Shown here: positions 25,251 through 33,261 of the stretch, one piece after another
Numbering within the stretch: position 1 is the first letter of the stretch
Layout: every line of letters begins with the position of its first letter
NCBI GenBank assembly: GCA_051660685.1
Contig: JBOFQB010000014.1
Span: 1 to 37,550, forward strand
Reading direction: 5' to 3'
DNA from: JAVBSX01 sp051660685
GTDB taxonomy: Bacteria > Planctomycetota > Planctomycetia > Pirellulales > Thermoguttaceae
Length of the DNA stretch: 37,550 bases
The notes under the pieces: generated by a model
Databases searched by the model: none
The model's input: the letters and a program-made list of their open reading frames with translations, nothing else
Told to the model about the DNA's origin: nothing
Made by a program: the position numbers and the translations under genes

Positions 25251-26405
25251 GAAAAGGGTAATAAAGGGGATATGACGCATGATCTGCATATTGCGGCAAA
25301 ACGAGGGATGCTTCTCCCTGTTCCCTATCCCTTGTTCCCTATTCCCTATCCCCTATCCCCTATCCCCTACTTTCTTGTCCGTCGTTGCCTGATTCTGTTC
25401 CTGCTCCCCTTTTTTCTGCTCCTCTCTCCAACGTCGTCCTTGCACGCTCAATCGCAGGATGTTCCGTTGCGACGAACGGTTTCTCGCGGTTTGGACTGGT
25501 TGGTCCGTCAACAAAAGGGAAATGGGTCTTGGGAAGCAGCCGATTCGTCGTATCCTTGCGCAATGACCGGTTTGGCCGGAATCGCGCTGCTTTGTGAAGG
25601 TTCAACCCCCATTCAAGGAAAATATGCTCCAACATTGGATCGTGCCGTTGATTACCTGATTGCACAAAGTCGCCCCAACGGTCTCATTGGTGATCCCAAA
25701 CGGGATGATCGATACACGTTTGGACATGGTTTTGCCGTTCTTTTTCTTTCGCAGATTCTCGGAGAAGAGGCGGTTGCAGATCGTCGGGCCGAATTGGCAG
25801 ATGTTTTGACCCGGGCAGTCCAGTTTATTGGAAAAGCGCAAACATCAGCAGGAGGTTGGGGGTATGTCAGCGCAAAAGACGGAAACGATTTTGACGAGGG
25901 ATCGACGACGATTACGCAGGTTCAGGCACTTCGCGGTTGTCGCAACGCCGGAATTCCGGTTTCCAAAGACATCATTGACCGGGCGATTCGTTACATACAT
26001 CGTTGCTCCCTACAAGAAGGAGAAGGGGGAATTCAGTACAATTCGGCAGGAGGAGGGGGAAGACCGCCGATTAGTGCAGCCGCAATTGCCTGTCTTTACA
26101 ATGCAGGTGAATATGACACGGTTTATGTCCCCAAATTATTGGCCTATTGTGACCGGAGTTTAATGAAAATGGACCGAGAAGACGGACATTGGCATTACGC
26201 GCATTACTATTTTGCGCAAGTCAAGTACCGACAGGGGGGAGAAGAATGGTCGGCCTACAAACGGGTTTTGTTTGAGAAAATTCTCTCTCAAGTCTCTTCG
26301 GACGGTTCTTGGACACAAGGTTATATTGGCCCGGCTTACACAACATCGATCAACCTGACCATTTTGCAACTGGAAAACGGTGTACTACCCATTTATCAAC
26401 GTTAA
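25248..26405 (+). CDS. Secreted prenyltransferase/squalene-cyclase-fold repeat protein
   Basis: The mature part has repeated alpha-alpha toroid units of the terpene cyclase fold: RGLDWLVRQQKGNGSWEA, RAVDYLIAQSRPNGLIGD, RAVQFIGKAQTSAGGWGY, RAIRYIHRCSLQEGEGGIQY and KILSQVSSDGSWTQGYIG. Each has the QxxxGsW type of turn. Planctomycete genomes carry many such secreted proteins; enzymatic activity is doubtful because no DxDD or DxDDTA motif is seen. The start is uncertain: ATGs at 25248, 25272 and 25308 and a TTG at 25242 are in frame. The signal peptide core is LILFLLPFFLLL, ending SSLHAQ. Before it lies a proline-rich segment (PVPYPLFPIPYPLSPIPY) that is simply the heptad DNA repeat translated. 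Confidence 0.82.
   Translation: MEKGNKGDMTHDLHIAAKRGMLLPVPYPLFPIPYPLSPIPYFLVRRCLILFLLPFFLLLSPTSSLHAQSQDVPLRRTVSRGLDWLVRQQKGNGSWEAADSSYPCAMTGLAGIALLCEGSTPIQGKYAPTLDRAVDYLIAQSRPNGLIGDPKRDDRYTFGHGFAVLFLSQILGEEAVADRRAELADVLTRAVQFIGKAQTSAGGWGYVSAKDGNDFDEGSTTITQVQALRGCRNAGIPVSKDIIDRAIRYIHRCSLQEGEGGIQYNSAGGGGRPPISAAAIACLYNAGEYDTVYVPKLLAYCDRSLMKMDREDGHWHYAHYYFAQVKYRQGGEEWSAYKRVLFEKILSQVSSDGSWTQGYIGPAYTTSINLTILQLENGVLPIYQR
25314..25374. repeat. C-rich heptad array inside the 5' coding region
   Basis: CCCTATC, CCTTGTT, CCCTATT, CCCTATC, CCCTATC and CCCTAC units make up about eight heptads. Because 3 x 7 = 21, the translated product repeats every 7 residues as P-[VI]-P-Y-P-L-[FS]. It is the opposite-strand version of the array at 25176-25216. 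Confidence 0.8.
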
Positions 26406-26868
26406 AAATGAGTTCACATTAAAAAGCATGAAATGTGTATGCCCCTTTATGAAATAATTAAGTAAGCGTCCCCCCGACAAAACAAGCTCTATCGGAGCGA
26501 CCTAATGTTTAGCCGCGATACAACGTATCGCGCGTTCTGTGATTTCAATACGCGCGGAACGTTGTTCCTCGGCTAAACGGGGAAACACGCAGAACGTCGT
26601 TTTGCGGCAAATCAACGGAATGACTTTATTGATTAAGGTGACTTTATCAATCAGGTAAAATGCCCGTTGTTTTGAGAGAGTTTTTTTTGAAAAAAATTTT
26701 TTTATAACGATTCAGGACAGGGAAAACGCTGGACAATTTGTTTGAATCGCTGTAAGCTGGATGTGGATTGTTTTTTTGTCCCCCTCCAAAATCATTGGGA
26801 GTTTGTGGTCAACCAACACATCTCCTTATCGTGGAAATCTGAAACCATTTGCGTTGGTCCCCCCTCCT
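26406..26868. repeat. Intergenic block of four dispersed repeats
   Basis: A 43-bp unit at 26463-26505 matches 8669-8712. Three hairpin repeats follow closely: CGCGATAC-AAC-GTATCGCG (26514-26532), CGCGGAAC-GTT-GTTCCTCG (26553-26571) and CGCAGAAC-GTC-GTTTTGCG (26588-26606). The first is in one orientation and the second and third in the other, as judged by the flanking GTTTAGCCG. A run of T and A (about 26680-26705) precedes the transporter gene. The 26761-26868 portion is open in the transporter frame but reads unlike a protein. Confidence 0.8.
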
Positions 26869-29766
26869 ATGAAATACACCTTCTACAAAGTTTACGGATT
26901 TTGGATTATCTTCGTCTTCGTTTTTCTCTTGTCCTTCATTTGGATGGGGGCGCGAAGAACGTTGCAAAGTAACTCCAACAATGTGACCGATTGGTTGCCC
27001 TCTCATTTTCAGGAGACCAAAGATTATCAATGGTTTCTCAAGCATTTTCCTTATGAGAGCTTCATCGTCGCCAGTTGGGAAGGTTGTACGCTTGATGATC
27101 CGCGTCTGGAGATGCTCGCTCAAAAACTGGTTCCCGGTCAACGGATTGACAACATGGATGAATGGAGTGATGAAAGTGAATTGACCCTTTCGGCGGAAAT
27201 GGTGTTCGCGGACGACGTTCCCGCTGTTGATGATGTTCCTCCTCTTGCTGAACAAGACTCTTTGCAAGGGAACAGTCTGGAAAAACAGCCGCAATCGGAT
27301 TCAAAGGTTGGTTCAGAACAGGGGGGGATTGGACAGCGTGTTGCTGAATCGGTCAACACCCCGACTCAAGAAGAGGAAGTGGGGTTGAAATACTTCAAAA
27401 CGGTTTTAACCGGTCCGCGATTGATTCGGATGATGAAAGACCGTTATTCGCCGAGTCGTCAAAGTCCGACTTATCTGAGTAATGCACAGATTCTCGAACG
27501 ACTGGACGGAATTCTGATTGGTCCTGAAACGGTTCAAGGAGAAGACCCTAATGGAGTACATCGTAAAACCGCCCTGATTGTGACCTTAACATCGGGAATC
27601 AAGGGAAAGGAATTACGCAAAGTCGTTGCCAAGATCAAGGAATTGGCCCGGGAATGTGGGATTGAACCGCCCCTTCTTGTAGACAATCGAACGTCGGTTC
27701 AACGCAGTTGGGATGATTTCAGGCAGGTTCTTTGGGAGTTTTTTAACAAGCGAGAAACGAGTACAGCGGGGATCATACTTGGGGGACCGCCGATTGACAA
27801 TGTTGCGATTGATTATGAAGGGGAACGGACATTGGTTCGTTTGGCGGGGATTTGCGCGCTCATTGGTCTGATGATCGCTTGGATTTGTCTGCAAAGTATC
27901 ACCTTGACGTTCATCGTCTTTGGAATCGCCGTTCTTTCAGCGGGAATTTCACTTGCAATGGTTTGGTTGACCGGGGGACATTGTGATGCAATTCTGCTCA
28001 GTATGCCCGCTTTGGTTTACGTTTTGACGATTGCGGCTTCGATTCACATTATCAATTACTATTTTGATGCAATTCGGGAAGGAGGACTGGACGGAGCAGC
28101 CGAACGGGCGATCCGACATGCCCTGTTCCCCTGTTTAGCGTCCGCAATCACAACCGTCTTTGGACTCTGTTCACTCTACATGAGCAACTTGGTTCCAATC
28201 GTTAAGTTCGGAACCTATTCCGCTCTTGGTGTTGTTTGCGCCCTTGCTTTGCTCTTTTTGCTGCTCCCCTCACTTCTCGAATACTTTCCGGCCAAAAAAT
28301 ATGCACAAAAATATGCCGGAAAAGGACTCGCTGCACAAAAAGATGGGATTATCTTCAAATTCTGGATGACGGTCGGGAAATTTCTGATCCGTCACAACAC
28401 CGCCGTTGTCATTTTCTGCTTCGTCCTCATGTTCGTTTCCTTTTTCGGTTTGTTTCAAATCAAAACATCCGTCAAAATGATGCGGTTCTTCTCAAGCGAT
28501 TCGGAAATTATCACACACTACACTTGGCTCGAAGAACAACTCGGTCCCCTCGTTCCTATGGAAGTCGTGATTAAGTTTGATAACGCTCAATGTGACCTGA
28601 AAACTGTTGAACGAATGCAGTTTATCGAAGAGATTTGCCGAAAACTGCGCGATGATCTCCCTGAAGAGGTCGGCGGGGTCATTTCTTCGGCGACGTTTGC
28701 GCCCAATCTCGACTCTCCAACGGGAAAAACGGGGAATAAAAGTCTAAGCGGCTTCTTGAAGAAAACCGTGACGGAACGTCCTTTGGATTCTAAAAGGGCC
28801 GACATGCGGGACTACTTAACGGTTGAAAAGGTTTCGTTTGACCGTTCGGATTATGCCGGTCGGGAAAACGAGTTTCAAGAGTTGCTCGGAAAAATGGGTT
28901 TGACGATCAGTGAAGCAGCTCGATTGTGTTCGGCGGGGATTACGAATCAGGAAGCATTGCTGTATCGAACGGAAGGAGTGACGGTTCAGGGATTTTCCCC
29001 GAATGAATTGGCTCGATTGCGGGAATCGGTGAATGATTGGCAACAAAAATATGGTGTTGACCTTTGGAGAATCAGCATGAGGGTTTGGGCACTCAAAAAA
29101 GATGATATTGATTATGCCAAGTTTATCAACAGCGTCAAAGGGGTTGTCCAACCAATGACAGAAGCGAAAGAGGCGGATCGAAAAGTACACTCGAAAGAGG
29201 CAATCACCTCGATTTATACAGGAATGGTCCCGGTTGTTTACAAAACACAACATACCATGTTAATTGGGTTGACCGAGAGTATTTATCTGGCGTTCACAAC
29301 GATCTGGTTGGTTATTGCGCTCATTTTGCGAAGTCCGACAGGGGGATTTCTGACGATGATCCCGAATGTTTTTCCGATTTTCCTCGTGTTCGGCATCATC
29401 GGCTATTTCGGCATTCTCGTCGATGTCGGGATGATGATGACAGCAAGTATTGCGCTTGGTATGGCGGTTGATGATACGATTCACTTTTTAACTTGGTACA
29501 GAGATGCAATGCGACGAGGGGCAACGAGGGAGGAAGCGACGTTGGACGCTTACGAAAAATGCGCAGAAGCGATGTCGGAAACAACTTGGGTTTGCGGTTT
29601 TGGACTCTCGGCGTTCGCGTTCAGTACCTTTGCCCCAACCCAAATGTTTGGCATTATGATGCTCGTCCTGCTCCTTGCTGCACTGTTTGCCGCTTTAATC
29701 TTCCTCCCCGCCCTTGTTTCAGGTCCGGCTGGAAAATTTTTCGCCCGCGAAAAATGGGGAACTTAA
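26869..29766 (+). CDS. RND/MMPL-superfamily membrane transporter
   Basis: From the ATG at 26869 the product is 965 residues. A first helix (about 8-26) is followed by a large periplasmic domain, five or six helices (about 325-500), a second periplasmic domain and a final set of helices (about 795-960). This two-fold repeat is that of MMPL/RND exporters. The motif GMAVDDTIHFLTWYRDAMRRG near residue 895 is the conserved GxxxD element of the second half. A Pro/Glu/Ser-rich insert lies at about 115-165 in the first outer domain. Lipids, hopanoids or hydrophobic compounds are typical cargo; none can be assigned. The frame extends to ATG 26761 but that N-terminus is not leader-like. There is no membrane-fusion partner gene nearby. 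Confidence 0.88.
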   Translation: MKYTFYKVYGFWIIFVFVFLLSFIWMGARRTLQSNSNNVTDWLPSHFQETKDYQWFLKHFPYESFIVASWEGCTLDDPRLEMLAQKLVPGQRIDNMDEWSDESELTLSAEMVFADDVPAVDDVPPLAEQDSLQGNSLEKQPQSDSKVGSEQGGIGQRVAESVNTPTQEEEVGLKYFKTVLTGPRLIRMMKDRYSPSRQSPTYLSNAQILERLDGILIGPETVQGEDPNGVHRKTALIVTLTSGIKGKELRKVVAKIKELARECGIEPPLLVDNRTSVQRSWDDFRQVLWEFFNKRETSTAGIILGGPPIDNVAIDYEGERTLVRLAGICALIGLMIAWICLQSITLTFIVFGIAVLSAGISLAMVWLTGGHCDAILLSMPALVYVLTIAASIHIINYYFDAIREGGLDGAAERAIRHALFPCLASAITTVFGLCSLYMSNLVPIVKFGTYSALGVVCALALLFLLLPSLLEYFPAKKYAQKYAGKGLAAQKDGIIFKFWMTVGKFLIRHNTAVVIFCFVLMFVSFFGLFQIKTSVKMMRFFSSDSEIITHYTWLEEQLGPLVPMEVVIKFDNAQCDLKTVERMQFIEEICRKLRDDLPEEVGGVISSATFAPNLDSPTGKTGNKSLSGFLKKTVTERPLDSKRADMRDYLTVEKVSFDRSDYAGRENEFQELLGKMGLTISEAARLCSAGITNQEALLYRTEGVTVQGFSPNELARLRESVNDWQQKYGVDLWRISMRVWALKKDDIDYAKFINSVKGVVQPMTEAKEADRKVHSKEAITSIYTGMVPVVYKTQHTMLIGLTESIYLAFTTIWLVIALILRSPTGGFLTMIPNVFPIFLVFGIIGYFGILVDVGMMMTASIALGMAVDDTIHFLTWYRDAMRRGATREEATLDAYEKCAEAMSETTWVCGFGLSAFAFSTFAPTQMFGIMMLVLLLAALFAALIFLPALVSGPAGKFFAREKWGT

Positions 29767-30595
29767 AGGTGTAGGGATCAGGGATTGGGGAATAGGGGAT
29801 TGGTAACCGTTCACGGGAAATGACAATGGGAGTCCTAGTTCTCAGCACCAAAGGTGCGGAACAAAATAGACAGCGGTTTTAACCGCTGTGTCGTGATACA
29901 TCCCGGACTTCGCCCTGTCAGGGCGAAACAACGAATTGTGCTGCCCCTTCAGGGCAGATTGTCTAGGGTAATCCCAACCCAGGGTTTGCAACTTCGCTGC
30001 GCTCTGTTGCTACACCCTGGGCTATTTTGTTCCGCCCCTTTGGGGCGAAGATTTCATTTTCCACCCTGAAAATAACGTATTTCAATCGGTTGCCGAACAA
30101 GTCTATTGTGAAACCATAACGGAACCCCGACGGGGTTCCGGTTTATTTTTCAATCGTCATCTATCATAACACAACCTCTACGAGGTTGGGGGAAATGACA
30201 CGTTTGCTTATGTGTGTAACCAACTAACTAACCAACATGTTTTTTGGGACAGGACGGAACATGAGATTGCAGCAACGCCGTTACGAGATGTTCATGTCAA
30301 CACCACGGATCAAACCGCGCTAAACGGTCAACAGAGCCGGTCAACAAAATGTCAGAAACTTTTTCAGAATCATTTTCCGTATTCCCGATCAATTTGGCAT
30401 TCGATTGTATCGGTTATAACGAAAATAGTATAAGGTTGTTCGGTTTTTTTCGGAATTCGACCGTTCAACTCTCTTTTCAGGTCAAGAATACGGCCAATAA
30501 TGTGCTATCTTGGGAGGTGTAGGCGAATTGTACTGAAGTGTTGATTCGCTAAAATGTTTGACCGAAGAACAGCAGAGAGGAAATGAGGTGTGTAT
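29767..30595. repeat. Long intergenic block of heptads and about nine tri-loop hairpins
   Basis: Heptads lie at 29771-29802. Hairpins then follow in close order: GCACC-AAA-GGTGC (29845-29857), CAGCGGTT-TT-AACCGCTG (29871-29888), CGCCCT-GTC-AGGGCG (29911-29925), CTGCCC/GGGCAG (29941-29957), CCCAGGGT/ACCCTGGG (29978-30021), CGCCCC-TTT-GGGGCG (30033-30047), GGAACCCC-GAC-GGGGTTCC (30121-30139) and CAACCTC-TAC-GAGGTTG (30172-30188). The stretch from about 30190 to 30595 has no repeat and no convincing gene; it should contain the promoter for the next gene. Confidence 0.75.
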
Positions 30596-30841
30596 ATGGC
30601 CGTTTATAGAATGTCTGGAGGTTATGGAGGAGGAAACCGGTTAGGTGCATACCGATCTTCGGGAACTGTTGTCCGAAACCAGTCGACAACGTCTCAAAAT
30701 GCAGCATATCGACGGGGTGGTCAGGGATGTTGGAGTTCTGTGGGGCAATCGCGGACTAGCGCAAACCAGTCCGCTTCTCGCGGGACTCGCGGTTATGCCG
30801 CCTCACAATATCGAGCATCGTCCAATCGGTATGTGAGGTAA
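30596..30841 (+). CDS. Small Gly/Ser/Arg/Tyr-rich hypothetical protein
   Basis: The 81-residue frame begins MAVYRMSGGYGGGNRLGAYR and is rich in Gly, Ser, Arg, Tyr and Gln with almost no long hydrophobic run. It is strongly basic. GAGG lies 7 nt before the ATG at 30596. No family is recognised; the composition is like low-complexity nucleic-acid-binding or surface proteins. A second frame in the same DNA (GTG 30645 to 30836, about 63 residues, HTDLRELLSETSRQRLKMQH) is more ordinary in composition and has GGAGGAGG upstream, so it is a real rival. Only one is likely to be translated. The NfeD-type gene starts 34 nt downstream. Confidence 0.45.
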   Translation: MAVYRMSGGYGGGNRLGAYRSSGTVVRNQSTTSQNAAYRRGGQGCWSSVGQSRTSANQSASRGTRGYAASQYRASSNRYVR

Positions 30842-30875
30842 AACCTGCACAGAATAAGTGATACACGGTGTTTGA

Positions 30876-33215
30876 ATGTTTTTGACAACCTATTTTTGGA
30901 TCGGTTGGAAACAGCGGTTCCTCGCTCTCATTGCGTTCTTTCCGTTCGCGTTCCTCTCCGTTTTCGTCTCTTTACCAATTGCTGTCTTACTCTCCAGTTT
31001 CCTCCCTCTCCCTCTTTCAGGAGCCGAATCACCCCCCAACCAACCTATCGTCCAACCTGTCGCCCAACCTGTCGCCCAATCAGTTGCCCAACAAGTTGTT
31101 CTCCTTGACATTCGGGTTCCAATCACACTCTCCAACATTCAACCGATGACGCGAACGTTGGAGAAGTTGGGGACCGAACTGGGAAAAGTTTCGCAACAGA
31201 GCGGAAAACAGCCGATTCTCCTTCTCCGTTTCTCTGTCCCCGAAAATCAGGAAATGTATGGTCGAGGAAGTCAATTTGCCCCTTCCTTTGCTCTTGCAAC
31301 GCTCTTGATGTCGGAAAAATTCCAACCAATTCGGACAATTGCGTTTCTCACGCAACCGATTCAAGGTCATGCTTTGCTCCCGATTTTGGCGTGTAAAGAG
31401 ATCATTCTGGCGGATTCCGTTGAAATGGGAAATGCCGGTGTTGACGAAAAGAATCTAACGCCGACGATTTTTCAGGCTTATCGTGATGTCGGTCGTCGGT
31501 TTCCCGACGCTTTTCTCGCAAAATTGCTCGATTCCTCGGTCGAGTTATGGTCGCTCGAAACGGATTCGGGAACCGTTTGGGCCGATCAAAAGGGTTTACA
31601 GCACTTACGCGATTCCGGCAAACTCCTGCAAGAGCCAAACCAACCGTTTCTTTCGTCCGGCGAACCCGGCCTTTTTTCCTCGCACGATTTGCGAGCCAGA
31701 TTAGCAGTTGCTGATATGTTAGTCAGCCAAAAAGACGGAATCAGCGAAATCGTCCAAGTTCTCGCAATTCCTCTCGAGCAGATTGCATTTGCGGGAGAGT
31801 TTCTGGACATTACCCGAGCAGTCCGAATCGACCTGATCGGCCCAATCACCTCTTCGAAAATCGGCGAAGTTCAGCGTCAAATTCAAAAAGCGGTTGCTCA
31901 ACACAATGATTTTCTAAATTTCCCCAACAATCAGAATTCTATCGAACCGCGCGACAATCGTCCGGCCGATCTGATCTGTCTTTGGATCGATTCCCCGGGC
32001 GGTTCTCTTGCCGAGAGCCTGAATCTTGCCCATTTCCTCGCATTCGACCTCGACCCGAACAAGGTCAGAACGGTTGCCTATATCCCGAATCAGGCAAGGT
32101 CCGACGCCGCAATCATTGCACTCGGTTGTCAGGAAATCATTCTCGGACCGGAAACCATTTTTGGCGGAAATGGGGCGACTTTTTTCACAAAGGAGCAAAT
32201 TCAGGACGCCGTTCACTCCCTCTCGCAATCGCTCGCCCCGAAAATGTTCCGACATTGGTCACTTCCAGCTGCAATCCTTGACCCTGAACTCCCGGTTTAT
32301 CAATACACGAATAAAGACAATCCGGCTCTTCTTGCCTTTTTCTGCGAGGAAGAACTGTCCGTCCAAAAAGACCCCGCCAATTGGCAACGAGCACCACTTG
32401 TGACGCAACCCAAAACTCCTTTCCTCGCAATCGGGCAAGCAGCCGTTTCCTTTCATTTGGCAAATCGGGTCGTCAACGATTTTAAGCAGTTCAAACAACT
32501 CTTTCACCTCGAAAAAGAACCGGAATTTGTTGGTCCGGCTTGGATTGACCAGATGATTCGTGCTCTTGCTCATCCCCGACTTTCTGTCTTGCTCCTGATG
32601 ATTGGCTTTGCCGCATTCTGGGCCGAACTCAAAACCCCCGGAATCGGCGTTGGAGCTTTTATCGCAATCTGCTGTTTCACCCTCTTTTTCTGGAGCCGTT
32701 TTCTCGGCGGTACAGCCGGTTGGTTGGAAGTCCTCCTCTTCCTCATTGGTGTTCTCTTCCTCCTCCTCGAAATTTTTGTCATTCCCGGTTTCGGGCTTTT
32801 TGGAATTGGAGGAGGAGCCGCAATCCTCGCTTCGCTCGTTTTCGCCAGTCAAACCTTCATTATTCCTCGCAATCCGTACCAATTGCAGCAATTCCAGAAT
32901 TCGCTCCTCATTCTCGTTGTTGCTCTTCTAGGAATGTCGTTCATTGCTTATGCTTCTTTTCGGCTTTTACACCGCCTGAACAAGAGCGGGGACATGACGA
33001 TCATCCGGGAGCAGGAGAAACTGATTGACTATTCGCATCTTGTTGGGAAGAGGGGGATTGCGAGTACCCCGCTGATTCCGGCTGGAAAAGGGACATTTGG
33101 GGTTGAAAGGGTCGATGTTCTTGCGGACGGAGAATGGATTGAGGCGGGCACACCGATTACGGTTGACCGGGTTCTCGGATACCGTGTCATTGTCAGAAAG
33201 CCCCCCCCCGTTTAG
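30876..33215 (+). CDS. NfeD-family membrane protein with ClpP/SppA-like serine protease domain
   Basis: The 779-residue protein has an N-terminal leader or anchor (about 15-45). A proline/glutamine repeat linker (VQPVAQPVAQSVAQQVV, about 58-74) follows. Two ClpP/SppA-like halves come next; the second contains LICLWIDSPGGSLAESLNLAHFLA and a later SDAAIIALGC, where the Ser in SDAA corresponds to the nucleophile of SppA-type proteases. Four helices (about 568-705) and a C-terminal OB-fold NfeD domain (GKRGIASTPLIPAGKGTFGVERVDV, then GTPITVDRV) complete it. Such proteins work with flotillin-like partners in membrane quality control. The stop codon is the TAG inside GTTTAGCCGC, the edge of a hairpin repeat, and it is preceded by nine C in a row. 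Confidence 0.88.
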   Translation: MFLTTYFWIGWKQRFLALIAFFPFAFLSVFVSLPIAVLLSSFLPLPLSGAESPPNQPIVQPVAQPVAQSVAQQVVLLDIRVPITLSNIQPMTRTLEKLGTELGKVSQQSGKQPILLLRFSVPENQEMYGRGSQFAPSFALATLLMSEKFQPIRTIAFLTQPIQGHALLPILACKEIILADSVEMGNAGVDEKNLTPTIFQAYRDVGRRFPDAFLAKLLDSSVELWSLETDSGTVWADQKGLQHLRDSGKLLQEPNQPFLSSGEPGLFSSHDLRARLAVADMLVSQKDGISEIVQVLAIPLEQIAFAGEFLDITRAVRIDLIGPITSSKIGEVQRQIQKAVAQHNDFLNFPNNQNSIEPRDNRPADLICLWIDSPGGSLAESLNLAHFLAFDLDPNKVRTVAYIPNQARSDAAIIALGCQEIILGPETIFGGNGATFFTKEQIQDAVHSLSQSLAPKMFRHWSLPAAILDPELPVYQYTNKDNPALLAFFCEEELSVQKDPANWQRAPLVTQPKTPFLAIGQAAVSFHLANRVVNDFKQFKQLFHLEKEPEFVGPAWIDQMIRALAHPRLSVLLLMIGFAAFWAELKTPGIGVGAFIAICCFTLFFWSRFLGGTAGWLEVLLFLIGVLFLLLEIFVIPGFGLFGIGGGAAILASLVFASQTFIIPRNPYQLQQFQNSLLILVVALLGMSFIAYASFRLLHRLNKSGDMTIIREQEKLIDYSHLVGKRGIASTPLIPAGKGTFGVERVDVLADGEWIEAGTPITVDRVLGYRVIVRKPPPV

Positions 33216-33216
33216 C

Positions 33217-33235
33217 CGCGGAACATCGTTCCGCG
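33217..33235. repeat. Hairpin repeat CGCGGAAC-ATC-GTTCCGCG
   Basis: A perfect 8-bp stem with a 3-nt loop, flanked by GTTTAGC and the GCG of the family. It lies at the border between the NfeD gene and the ars-type operon; the edge supplies the NfeD stop codon. Confidence 0.85.
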
Positions 33236-33261
33236 CGTGTTGAACAAAACCGAGGACAAGG

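Noticed and set aside
29871..29957. Repeated palindromes considered as a CRISPR array
   Set aside because: The hairpins differ in sequence and spacing; there are no constant repeats with unique spacers and no cas genes.
30645..30836. Alternative frame (GTG start) inside the small basic protein gene
   Set aside because: It has a good purine-rich upstream site and ordinary composition, but lies wholly within the other frame; only one was listed and the doubt is stated there.
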